Part shown: positions 42,355-51,000 of the stretch, in pieces
Layout of the letters: each line of letters begins with the position of its first letter
Position numbering within the stretch: position 1 is the first letter of the stretch
NCBI RefSeq assembly: GCF_000974425.1
Contig: NZ_CP010429.1
Span: forward strand, 4,278,001 to 4,342,000
Origin: Spirosoma radiotolerans
GTDB lineage: Bacteria > Bacteroidota > Bacteroidia > Cytophagales > Spirosomataceae
Length of the DNA stretch: 64,000 nt
Reading direction: 5' to 3'
Notes under the pieces: generated by a model
Databases searched by the model: none
What the model was told of the DNA's origin: nothing
The model's input: only the letters and a program-made list of their open reading frames with translations
Program-made: the position numbers and the translations under genes

Positions 42355-44058
42355 TCAAAAATCAAGGTCGGTCAACTCAAAATCCTGCTTGACCCGGATG
42401 GTTCCGTTCTCCTCGGTGCCGGGGTTATAAATGATCCGTTCTGGCTGAATCCCTTTTTGTACATTACCAATGTCGCGCCGTCGGTTATTATTGGCGTCGA
42501 TGATCAGCCGAAGGCGGTAGAGCCCTGGCTTGAGTCGGCCGAAGCTAAAGGCGGGAGTACTGTAGGCCGTGCGTACCACCTGGTATTTATCGTCCAGTAG
42601 CTCAACAATGAAGTTGGTTCCGGCGGGCCCAACGGTAGCCGGGTTCACTTTACCGGCAATGAGCCCATAACTATCATCCTTAGCGATCAGGTACCGGGCA
42701 GAATAACGGGGCAGCGTATCACCCTGCACGCTGACAAAGGCCCCTTTTTGAAGCCGAAAGAGCAATGTATCGCGTAGATTGGTCTTTTGCCGGATGACCA
42801 GTCGGGAGTAATTATTACTCCATGTCAGGTTGGCAGGCGTCAGTTTAAGGGGCTTCGTGCTATCCGGCCCAATAATCATGAGCGCTGCACTGAAACGTAA
42901 AACGGGCTTGTTGAAAACCAGCGTAAATTCCAGGTTATTATCAATCGGCTCGCCCGACGGAGGAGTTACCTGCACGGCCAGTGGGGTCCGGTTTTTGGCC
43001 CTTGTTTTCAATGGAGAAAAATAAACCCGCTCTCTCAACTCCGTCACGTTACCCACCGAATCTTCGGCCATGATGGTTAAATGAAGCGTGTCGTCGGCAG
43101 CCCGGTTCGCCGGTCGATAGAGCCGGATCATTTTAGGGTTCTCCAGAAATGAAATTAACGTGTCGGCCGATGCATTTCGCGACGTTGTAGAAACGGGCGT
43201 TGTTGCTGTCGTAGCGCTAGTTGTGGTGGACACGGGTTTACCAAAGCGAAGTTTATAGCTCGCAATACCACTGCTAAGTTCGAGGCCCAGCGTTTCGTCG
43301 GTGCGTTCGCGTCGGCTGATGCGTGGCTTGCCGTAGCCGCGAAACGCGACCATGTTCACATCTGAATAATTGCGATTCAGGTTCAGAACGCTATCCCGGA
43401 AAGCGATGCGCTCGCCCGGTGTGTTGTTCACCAGGTTCAAATCTTTATCGTCGAAACCATACACTTTATATTGGCCAGCCTTCACGTTTTCGATGCGGTA
43501 ATTGCCGCTACTATCGGTTCGGGCAAAATATTGGGGGCGTTTTCGATTGATGGGCAGCGTATCCGTCGGCGCAAACAAGCCGACAACAAACCCCAGCAGC
43601 GGCTGACGGCTCTCGTCGTCTACCACATTGCCCGTCAGGTAAAGCGAATCAATACTGGCCCCCGTACTGAACACGATTTTGGTATTCTTAGCAATGTTAC
43701 GCTCGGTAATGTCTTTGATACCATCGGCGAAATCAATGGTGTAGGTTGTGTTGGGTAGGAAGGATTTGGCAAACGTAAGCCGGATGCCCAAAGGCAATGA
43801 TTTCACCACAAACGTATTGCTGTCCTGGGGCGTAATCGTTATTTTTTGCTGAAGGTTTTCACTGTTCACGTATTCACTAAACTCCAGTTCAACCGTTTTG
43901 CCTTTGTAGTTAAGCTGGCGGGCGGTAGGCATACTACTCACTAGTTTCGGGGCCAGCGTGTCTTTCTTACCACCAGGCGGTTGAGCGACCTGTGCGCAGT
44001 TTTGGAGAAGAATGGGAAGAACCAGTAAAAAACTCAGTACTAGATGGCGAAGCGTCAT
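42355..44058 (-). CDS. Ig-like domain lipoprotein
   Basis: 567 residues. N-terminal lipoprotein signal (LLVLPILLQNC, Cys20), then an Ig-like domain of the Big_5 type (about 35-130; PKLVSSMPTARQLNYKGK), a carboxypeptidase-regulatory-like module (about 145-215; SGNYRIENVKAGQYKVYGF), a second Big_5-like stretch (about 340-450) and a last regulatory-like module (FGRLKPGLYRLRLI). Probably anchored to the outer membrane or periplasmic side. This architecture is common in Bacteroidota; function unknown. A TAnnTTTG box lies 21 bases upstream. Confidence 0.82.
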   Translation of the reverse strand: MTLRHLVLSFLLVLPILLQNCAQVAQPPGGKKDTLAPKLVSSMPTARQLNYKGKTVELEFSEYVNSENLQQKITITPQDSNTFVVKSLPLGIRLTFAKSFLPNTTYTIDFADGIKDITERNIAKNTKIVFSTGASIDSLYLTGNVVDDESRQPLLGFVVGLFAPTDTLPINRKRPQYFARTDSSGNYRIENVKAGQYKVYGFDDKDLNLVNNTPGERIAFRDSVLNLNRNYSDVNMVAFRGYGKPRISRRERTDETLGLELSSGIASYKLRFGKPVSTTTSATTATTPVSTTSRNASADTLISFLENPKMIRLYRPANRAADDTLHLTIMAEDSVGNVTELRERVYFSPLKTRAKNRTPLAVQVTPPSGEPIDNNLEFTLVFNKPVLRFSAALMIIGPDSTKPLKLTPANLTWSNNYSRLVIRQKTNLRDTLLFRLQKGAFVSVQGDTLPRYSARYLIAKDDSYGLIAGKVNPATVGPAGTNFIVELLDDKYQVVRTAYSTPAFSFGRLKPGLYRLRLIIDANNNRRRDIGNVQKGIQPERIIYNPGTEENGTIRVKQDFELTDLDF

Positions 44059-44078
44059 GTTGGGTGTAATCAGAACTA

Positions 44079-44086
44079 CAAAGGTA
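44079..44086 (-). promoter_or_regulatory. -7 promoter element for the Ig-like lipoprotein gene
   Basis: The minus strand reads TACCTTTG, matching TAnnTTTG, 21 bases from the ATG at 44058. Confidence 0.5.
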
Positions 44087-44214
44087 AACGTCCGTTCATC
44101 GTTAATCCGTACCGATTGACATAAAATGGCCCGGTGGTTCGTTACGTTCTATAGTAATTTAAGAAAATTTAAGGTCACTTGGGTTTATGACAGGTTAACG
44201 TATAGTCAGATTCC

Positions 44215-44222
44215 TACTTTTG
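44215..44222 (+). promoter_or_regulatory. -7 promoter element of the tubulin/actin-like cluster
   Basis: TACTTTTG matches TAnnTTTG and would start transcription near 44227. That excludes the upstream in-frame start at 44220 and supports the ATG at 44292. It is the only good promoter found for the seven-gene cluster. Confidence 0.55.
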
Positions 44223-44291
44223 CGACGTATTGGGCCGCTGGGAGCGGATCGACAGCCGGATCCCTACCCATCAAAAAATAAAAAAAACTTC

Positions 44292-45800
44292 ATGATTCAC
44301 CGCCGTTTTTGTTTGTTGCCACTTCTTGTTCTATCCATAAGCTGGCTATCGGGCTGTTCCAGTTCAGGCGACAAATTAGATGACCAGATTAGCGACGCCC
44401 TGAGTAATGACAACGCCCTGGACGTGACGGAAGCCGATGCGCTGCGTGTCTTTATTGGTCAGGAAAGCAAAGAATTGGGTGCCGACAAAAAAACAAAGGC
44501 ACTCTTAACGCCCGATGGTAAAATCGACGAATCGGCCCTGGTAGCGTACATTAAGCGCAATCGCACGTACCGCAAACTGGCCAAAGAAGGCAAAGAACCG
44601 ACCCTGTCTATGGCGGGTACGGCCACATCCAGCAAACCGTTGCGACTGAACGTTTACCTCGAAGCCAGCGCCAGTATGTTTCCTTACGATGCACCCACCG
44701 GAAATGGCGCGTTTAAACGAACCATCAATGATGTGCTGACAGAATTCGATGCCGTCAATCCGGGCCAGGGCAAGTTATTCGTTGTCAACACGGAGGTGAA
44801 TGATCTGGGTCTGACGCTGCCGCAGTTTTTCAAACAGAAAGACATTTTTACAATCGCCAAAACGAAAGGCAAAACCACCAGCACCGACTTTGAAGGTATT
44901 TTCAGCGAAATTTTGCGAAACACTACGGGCGATGACCTGAGCGTGCTGGTGTCCGATCTGATTTATTCTGACCCAACCCTGGCCGGCATGAGCGCTCAGA
45001 AAACGCTCGATGCGGCTAGTTCACTGCTCACAACGGTCTTCAATCCATACGCCAGCACACATTCGATGCTGGTGATTAAGCTGACATCCGACTTCGACGG
45101 AACGTATTATAGCTGGAATAACGCCAAAAAAGTGTACAAGGGAGAGCGACCTTATTACCTCTGCCTCGTGGGTCGAAATGAAACCATGCAGCGGCTTTAC
45201 CAGGATCAGACGTATCAAACGATTCGCCGGTTCGATCAGTTGCCCGGTTACGCCGACTCCTGGTTTTTTGGCCGGGATACCAAAGCCACAACGCCATTTT
45301 ACAGCATTCTGGTAACGGACCCGGCTCGGAAAGGCCGCTTCAAACGATCAAACGAAGAAGTTCGCAGTCATGCCAAAGCCATTCACGCCCTCGATGATGT
45401 GCAACCCGATGTCGCCGACAAAAGCCTGACCATTCCGGTAGCCGTCGACTTGTCGGCCCTGCGCGTACCAGCGTCGTTGTTGACCGATGCCAGCCAGTAT
45501 GTTGTTGACGGAAAAGATAACTTTAAGGTATCGGCCGTTCAACCCTATTCGGGAGCTAATGGCACGACACACAAACTACTATTGACCACCGATAAGCCCG
45601 CACGTGGCGAACGCACGGCAACAATCCGGCTTCGTCGGCAGTTTCCACCACGCTGGATTGCCAATACAAACACGACCAACGATGCCTCGCCAGATGCCAA
45701 CTCGACCTTTGGTATTCAAAATCTGTTGCAAGGCGTCGAACGAGCGTACAACCCTACTAACCAAACCGAATATTTCACGCTAACAATCAATTTACGATGA
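44292..45800 (+). CDS. vWA-like lipoprotein of the tubulin/actin-like cluster
   Basis: 502 residues from the ATG at 44292. Lipoprotein signal with lipobox LSGC (Cys22). After a helical stretch (about 30-110) comes a von Willebrand A-like fold: strand LNVYL followed by E124-A-S126-A-S128, then T198-D in TTSTDFEGIF and S221-D222 in LVSDL. This resembles the MIDAS pattern DxSxS...T...D, with the first Asp replaced by Glu. A C-terminal beta region (about 390-502) follows. Known: vWA domains bind partners through a metal. Role in this cluster is inferred from position only. Separated from the next gene by a core-bearing hairpin. Confidence 0.72.
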   Translation: MIHRRFCLLPLLVLSISWLSGCSSSGDKLDDQISDALSNDNALDVTEADALRVFIGQESKELGADKKTKALLTPDGKIDESALVAYIKRNRTYRKLAKEGKEPTLSMAGTATSSKPLRLNVYLEASASMFPYDAPTGNGAFKRTINDVLTEFDAVNPGQGKLFVVNTEVNDLGLTLPQFFKQKDIFTIAKTKGKTTSTDFEGIFSEILRNTTGDDLSVLVSDLIYSDPTLAGMSAQKTLDAASSLLTTVFNPYASTHSMLVIKLTSDFDGTYYSWNNAKKVYKGERPYYLCLVGRNETMQRLYQDQTYQTIRRFDQLPGYADSWFFGRDTKATTPFYSILVTDPARKGRFKRSNEEVRSHAKAIHALDDVQPDVADKSLTIPVAVDLSALRVPASLLTDASQYVVDGKDNFKVSAVQPYSGANGTTHKLLLTTDKPARGERTATIRLRRQFPPRWIANTNTTNDASPDANSTFGIQNLLQGVERAYNPTNQTEYFTLTINLR

Positions 45801-45820
45801 GTAAAAAAGATGTAAAGAGC

Positions 45821-45893
45821 GAAAGAGTAAATGAGCGAAAGAGCGAAAAGCTGACGCGAGTTTTATTTCGCTCTTTCGCTCATTTACTCTTTC
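45821..45893. repeat. Family B inverted repeat with loop core GCTGACGCGAG
   Basis: Perfect 28-base arms at 45821-45848 and 45866-45893, made of octads (GAAAGAGT, AAATGAGC, GAAAGAGC). The loop holds GCTGACGCGAG at 45850-45860, the same 11-mer as in the family A element at 9173. Located between the vWA-like and three-helix genes. Confidence 0.85.
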
Positions 45894-45905
45894 ACCTTTC
45901 TAAAC

Positions 45906-46349
45906 ATGGAAGAATCGCTTTATAACTTTTACAATCTGTTCGTTAACGGCAGCCTGCTTGAAGATTTGTATCAGGAAGAACTCCTGTCACCGTTAACCTG
46001 GACGGCCGTTGGGCTGGCCTTCGTGGTGGCGTTTGCCTTTTATATCTGGCCCTTCAATAAAGTAAGTTTTAGTGGTTTCGGAAGCTGGCTCCTGATGACG
46101 GGCGTGAGCGCGTTGTTTCTGTTCGTTATTACGCTAGTCACCTGCTATCAGAAAGCGAATCAGGACATCCCCCGCGACGAAGCCGACCCGAATCAGGGAA
46201 CGCTCTTCGATCAGGGCGTCAGCGTCTTTCTGAGTTATGCCTTCGAAATGGCACTGCTCACGGCCATTATTTTCTTTATTATATCCATGGTGCTGAAAAA
46301 CTTCAGCAAAAACGCCAAACACCGGCCAATGCTCTGGCCATCAAAATAA
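45906..46349 (+). CDS. Small three-helix membrane protein of the cluster
   Basis: 147 residues with three hydrophobic segments: WTAVGLAFVVAFAFYIWPF (about 32-50), WLLMTGVSALFLFVITLVTC (about 61-80) and FLSYAFEMALLTAIIFFIIS (about 108-127). Acidic N-terminus and a basic tail (KNFSKNAKHRPMLWPSK), placing the C-terminus in the cytoplasm by the positive-inside rule. No family recognised. Could be an inner-membrane anchor for the tubulin-like or ATPase partners. Confidence 0.72.
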   Translation: MEESLYNFYNLFVNGSLLEDLYQEELLSPLTWTAVGLAFVVAFAFYIWPFNKVSFSGFGSWLLMTGVSALFLFVITLVTCYQKANQDIPRDEADPNQGTLFDQGVSVFLSYAFEMALLTAIIFFIISMVLKNFSKNAKHRPMLWPSK

Positions 46350-46354
46350 CAGAA

Positions 46355-46466
46355 CGGTATTTGGTTTTTGGTTTACGGTTTGTGGTTGGCTCACCGCACC
46401 GGGGGACCGGCAAAATCAACTGGCGCGTCAGCCAACCACAAACCGTAAACCAAAAACCAAATACCG
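46355..46466. repeat. Family C inverted repeat with loop core GCTGACGCG
   Basis: Perfect 36-base arms at 46355-46390 and 46431-46466 built of heptads (GGTATTT, GGTTTTT, GGTTTAC, GGTTTGT, GGTTGGC). The 40-base loop ends with CGCGTCAGC (46424-46432), the complement of GCTGACGCG. More heptads continue to about 46482, six bases before the next ATG. Confidence 0.88.
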
Positions 46467-46487
46467 TAAACCAAAAACCAAAGATTC

Positions 46488-47978
46488 ATGGCTAAATTAT
46501 TTGTGTTCGCCATCGGCGGGACTGGCTCACGGGTGTTGAAAGCACTCACGTTTTTGCTGGCGTCTGGCGTCAAAATGAACAATACCGACGAGGTGATCCC
46601 GATCATCCTGGACCCCCACGCCACCAACGATGACCTCCTCCGCACCAAAGATCTGCTACGGGAATACGGTAACATTCGGGCGGGTCTGCAAACGAAACCA
46701 ACGTCGGGCTTTTTCAGCACCGAAATCAAAACGCTCAACCGGGCTATTGGTGGCAATGCCACCATCGCCGATACCTATGTCTTTGAATTGCAGGGCGTTC
46801 AGCAGGAAAAATTCCGGGATTATATCAATTATGAAGGCCTGGACGCGCCCAGCAAAGCCTTCGCCAGTCTGCTGTTTTCGGAAGAAAACCTGGAAACGAA
46901 AATGGACATCGGTTTCGTAGGCAACCCAAACATTGGCAGTACGGTACTGAATCAGTTTCGCTATTCCGATGTGTTTCAGGCCTTTGCCGAGAATTTCGGA
47001 GCCAACGACCGTATCTTCATTGTCAGCTCTATTTTTGGGGGTACGGGTGCCGCTGGTTTCCCCATTTTGCTCAAGAACATCCGGGGCGCACAGGCACTTG
47101 GTCAGATTCCCAATCCGGCCTTCCTGACGAATGCTAAAATTGGTGCCGTTACGGTGATGCCATACTTTAGTCTGACCACTAACGAGAACAAACTGATTGA
47201 CCCGGCTTCGTTTATCGCTAAAACCAAAGCCGCGCTGAACTATTACCAGAAAGGTGTTAATCCTTCCGTCAATGCCTTGTATTACATCGGCGACGACCAG
47301 ACAAAGGCTTACACCTATGACCCCGGCGCGGGTGGCCAGAAGAACGAAGCCCATTTTGTGGAAATGGCGTCGGCGCTGGCCATTGTCGATTTTATGAACA
47401 CCGACGACAGCAGCTTAGCCGTGTCCAATGGCAAGCCAGTCAGCCCGGTTTACAAAGAGTTCGGAATTGAGCAGGATGGGCTGAGTATCCAATTGGGCAA
47501 CCTGGCCGGTGCAACGAAGCAGATCATCAGCTTGCCGCTGTCGAAGATGGCGTTGTTCAGCACGTATCTGAGTCAGCGACTTCGGCAGGCGGCTGGCACG
47601 GTGCAATGGTCCAAAGCTAACCCAACCATTTCAACGTCCTTCCTGAACTCAGGCTTCTTTACCAGCGTCAAAAACTTCGATGCGTCGTTCCGGCAGTGGC
47701 TTAGTGAGATGCGGGGAAACAAACGGTCATTTGAGCCTTTCCTACTCGACGCAGCCAACCTGGGCCATACCGTACGGGGCTTCGAGCCAAAAAAGAAAGG
47801 TATTTTCGGAGGTGAGTCGGATGTAAAACTTGACATCGTAGACGACCTGGACCAGACGCTCAACAAAACGGCGGAAGGCAAAGCCTACGGCAGCGAAGCC
47901 GATAAGTTCATACAATTATTTTCAGAAGGCACCGAGCAGTTCGTCCGCGACCGGTTGCCGAAAGTGATGGATTATTAA
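46488..47978 (+). CDS. Tubulin-like GTPase (Tubulin_2 type)
   Basis: 496 residues, no signal peptide. The N-terminus LFVFAIGGTGSRVLKAL holds a Rossmann-type glycine loop (G10-G11-T12-G13), and FIVSSIFGGTGAAGFP (G184-G190) matches the tubulin/FtsZ T4 signature GGGTGSG. The spacing of about 175 residues is larger than in FtsZ, in line with the Tubulin_2 family. Known: tubulin-fold proteins bind GTP and form filaments; Tubulin_2 proteins are largely uncharacterised. It sits directly before an actin/Hsp70-type ATPase gene; polymerisation is inferred. Confidence 0.82.
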   Translation: MAKLFVFAIGGTGSRVLKALTFLLASGVKMNNTDEVIPIILDPHATNDDLLRTKDLLREYGNIRAGLQTKPTSGFFSTEIKTLNRAIGGNATIADTYVFELQGVQQEKFRDYINYEGLDAPSKAFASLLFSEENLETKMDIGFVGNPNIGSTVLNQFRYSDVFQAFAENFGANDRIFIVSSIFGGTGAAGFPILLKNIRGAQALGQIPNPAFLTNAKIGAVTVMPYFSLTTNENKLIDPASFIAKTKAALNYYQKGVNPSVNALYYIGDDQTKAYTYDPGAGGQKNEAHFVEMASALAIVDFMNTDDSSLAVSNGKPVSPVYKEFGIEQDGLSIQLGNLAGATKQIISLPLSKMALFSTYLSQRLRQAAGTVQWSKANPTISTSFLNSGFFTSVKNFDASFRQWLSEMRGNKRSFEPFLLDAANLGHTVRGFEPKKKGIFGGESDVKLDIVDDLDQTLNKTAEGKAYGSEADKFIQLFSEGTEQFVRDRLPKVMDY

Positions 47979-47992
47979 ACGTTTTCGGTATT

Positions 47993-48054
47993 CGGTTTAC
48001 TGTTTTCGGTTGCGCAAAGCGGTCTCGCGTCAGCCAACCGAAAACAGTAAACCG
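47993..48054. repeat. Family C inverted repeat with loop core GCTGACGCGAG
   Basis: Perfect 20-base arms at 47993-48012 and 48035-48054 (heptads CGGTTTA, CTGTTTT, CGGTTG). The loop ends with CTCGCGTCAGC (48024-48034), exact complement of the core at 9173 and 45850. It fills the gap between the tubulin-like and actin-like genes. Confidence 0.85.
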
Positions 48055-48068
48055 TAAACCTCAACAAC

Positions 48069-51000
48069 ATGCCAACAACATTCAGCTTACATAACCCTAC
48101 CCCTGGTCTTCACTGGTACGTCAGTAAACCCCTTGGCACCGATCAGATTGCGGCTATTCGTGACCCGCAGGGTGGTCAGACCGTGAAGCAGCCAACGTCT
48201 ATTCCGAGCCCATTTGCCCGGATGGATCTGGTGCGGTCAGCCTTCCTGAACCTGGCCATCAAACCGGACCTCAGCGGCAGCATGAACGACCAGCGCATCG
48301 TTTCGGACTGCCTGGACGTGGGCGAGTTGTTCTTCAATTACGACAAGCTCAAAACATTCGTCACCATTACGCCCTTTGATGTTCGCACCGACCTCGAACG
48401 GCTGCGCCAGTCGAGCAGCCAGGGGCACAAGCGACTCGGCGACGCCCTGAAACTGTTTCTGGATCAGGACGCGGCTGAATATAATTTCAATGCCATCAAT
48501 CGCCTGTTTGTCCTCAGCTACCGGGGACGGGTGGTGGGGGGCACATCGCCCAAAACGTTGTTTTTCAGTTCGGGCAATGACCTGAGTTGGGTCGATGTAT
48601 CCATGGGGAACGACCGTCTATTCGACGCGTCGGTTTGCCCGCTGCACCAGCGCGATATTGAATACCAGAAATTCTGGTACGCCATCAAGCTGTTCATGCC
48701 CAATTTCCGGGATCGGTTCCGGGAGGTAGATGACTACTTGAACCGCAGTCGCGCGCTGCTGCAGCAGCAGAATCCGGCCATGTTCTACGAGCATATCGAA
48801 TCGCAGAATGGTCAGCCCTTGTTGACCCGCGAGAAATTTGATCAGGATTTTGACGAGTTGACGACCGGTCCGGGCGATGTCGTTGAAGTGCTGGGCTTCC
48901 CGCTGCGCAAGAAGAAATCCGATGTCCGCGCCATTGATACGGTTAGCGATTTCATTATCAAATCCGACAAATACGCACGACTCAACCCTAATCAGCCACG
49001 CCCGATGGCGTTGCAGAATCGGTTTTTCCGGCAATTCACCTATGTGCCACAGGCGCAGTGGAATTCGAATACGCCAGTCCCCTACTACGCCCGCGAGTCG
49101 TGGCGCGAAAACCAGCGGCCCTTGCCGGGCCAGCCGGGCAACTACCCCTGGCTCACGGTGAGCGATTTGCTGGAACCGTACCTGATCCGGTTGCCGTTCC
49201 CCACCGACCGCGGCCGGTTCTTCGATGGTAATCTGCAAACGTCGGCCACCGACAAAGGATTTCTACTGCCACTTAAGAAGGATTTCTTCGATTTCTTCGA
49301 TGTAGAGGATTTGTTGCAGGGACGCGTACGCTTGAAGATGACCCCGCAGGGTGGCGGCATCAACGTCACGCTCGACATTCCGGTTACAGCCCCGAATCAG
49401 CCGGGCAATCAGTTTGTGACCTTCGAGCGGCTATACAATCCAACCGTGGGAACGTCGAATGCACCAAACGAGACGACCAATGAAGGAATCATCGTCGAGA
49501 ATTCGTTTACGGTCAATATTTATCCATTTGTGCGCTCGGGCGCAGTTTCGGTGCCCGCCGATTACCGCATTCAGTTGATCGAGTCCGGTTTTGACAGCCA
49601 GAATCAATACGAACTGACGTATTTCCGGCAACAGGCCAATGCCGAAGTCAAACCCGAGTCGAAGCACCAGCGCACCGTTCGGCAGCAGAACACCGATGGA
49701 TCGAGTGTGTATTATGTGTTGCGTGAAGAGTTCGATTACCTGCAAACGCACATCCGCGCCGACGGCCGAGATATGAACGGTATTGTTCTTCCCCGCTGGC
49801 AGGAGTACAACGGTGGCAGCAAGCAGTTTGAGTTCTCGGTAGACTTCGGCACCACCAATACCCACGTCGAATATAAAGTTGATGGAGGATCACCCCGGCC
49901 CTTCGATGTGGCCGAGTTGACCCCGCAAGTAGCCACGCTGGTTGCTCCGGCGCAGTACAATCCGGCCCTGTTCGAGCTGTTCCTGCTCTATGACCTGGAG
50001 TTTGTGCCACCAACCATTGGCCCCGGTCGGCCGGATAGTTTCCCGACGCGCACGGCCATTGCCGAGCCCATGAACCTGAGCTACAACCAGCAAACGCAGG
50101 CGCTCGCCGACTTCAACATTCCGTTCTACGTGGAGCGGCAACCAGCAGGTTCTAACCGGATTACCACCAACCTGAAGTGGGCTAAAAACAACGACCAGAC
50201 CGAACGGCGGGTAGAGGCTTTTCTGGAAGAATTGCTGATGCTGATTAAGAACAAAGTGCTGACTGAAGGCGGCAATCTGACCCAAACGACCGTCTACTGG
50301 TTCTTCCCGGCCAGTATGACCCCCGGCCGGGTGAGCCAGCTGCGCGCCGACTGGCAGGAGTTGTATGACCGCTACATTGGCGGAGCGCCGGGTCGCCTGC
50401 GTGAAGTGTCGGAATCCGTGGCACCGTTCTATTATTACAAACAAAACCCAACGTTGAGCGCGTCGGCCCGCCCCGTGATCAATGTCGATATTGGTGGCGG
50501 CACGTCGGACGTGGTGGTCTACGAACGGAATGAACCGAAGTTGCTGACTTCGTTCCGGTTTGCAGGAAATGCCATTTACGGCGATGCCTTCAGTGAATAT
50601 GGAGCCGCCAGCCACAACGGGTTTATCCGTAAGTATGCCGATCGGATCCAAACACTTTTAGAAAGCCAAAGCCTTGGTAACCTGAGCGATAATAACCGGC
50701 GAATGCTGGACACAAATCGGTCGGAAGACATTATGGCGTTCTGGTTCTCCATCGAAAAGAGCAACGACGTGAAGGCCAAGAGTATGCTGTCGTTCAATGG
50801 AATGCTGGCCAAAGATGAGGACATGAAAATTGTCTTTGTCCTGTTCTATACGGCCTTGCTGTATCATATTGCCCGCCTGATGAAGCATCGGGGTATTAAC
50901 TTGCCGGGCGCCATTACGTTCAGTGGAACAGGCTCGAAACTGCTGACGATCATCAGCACCGACGATCAGATGCTGGGGAAACTAGCGCGGGCCATTTTTG

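Noticed and set aside
44220..44291. Earlier start for the vWA-like lipoprotein
   Set aside because: It would begin inside the TACTTTTG promoter box and put 24 charged residues before the lipoprotein signal.
49648..50651. Long minus-strand open frames within the giant ATPase gene
   Set aside because: They are antisense to the conserved nucleotide-binding loops and show no domain of their own.
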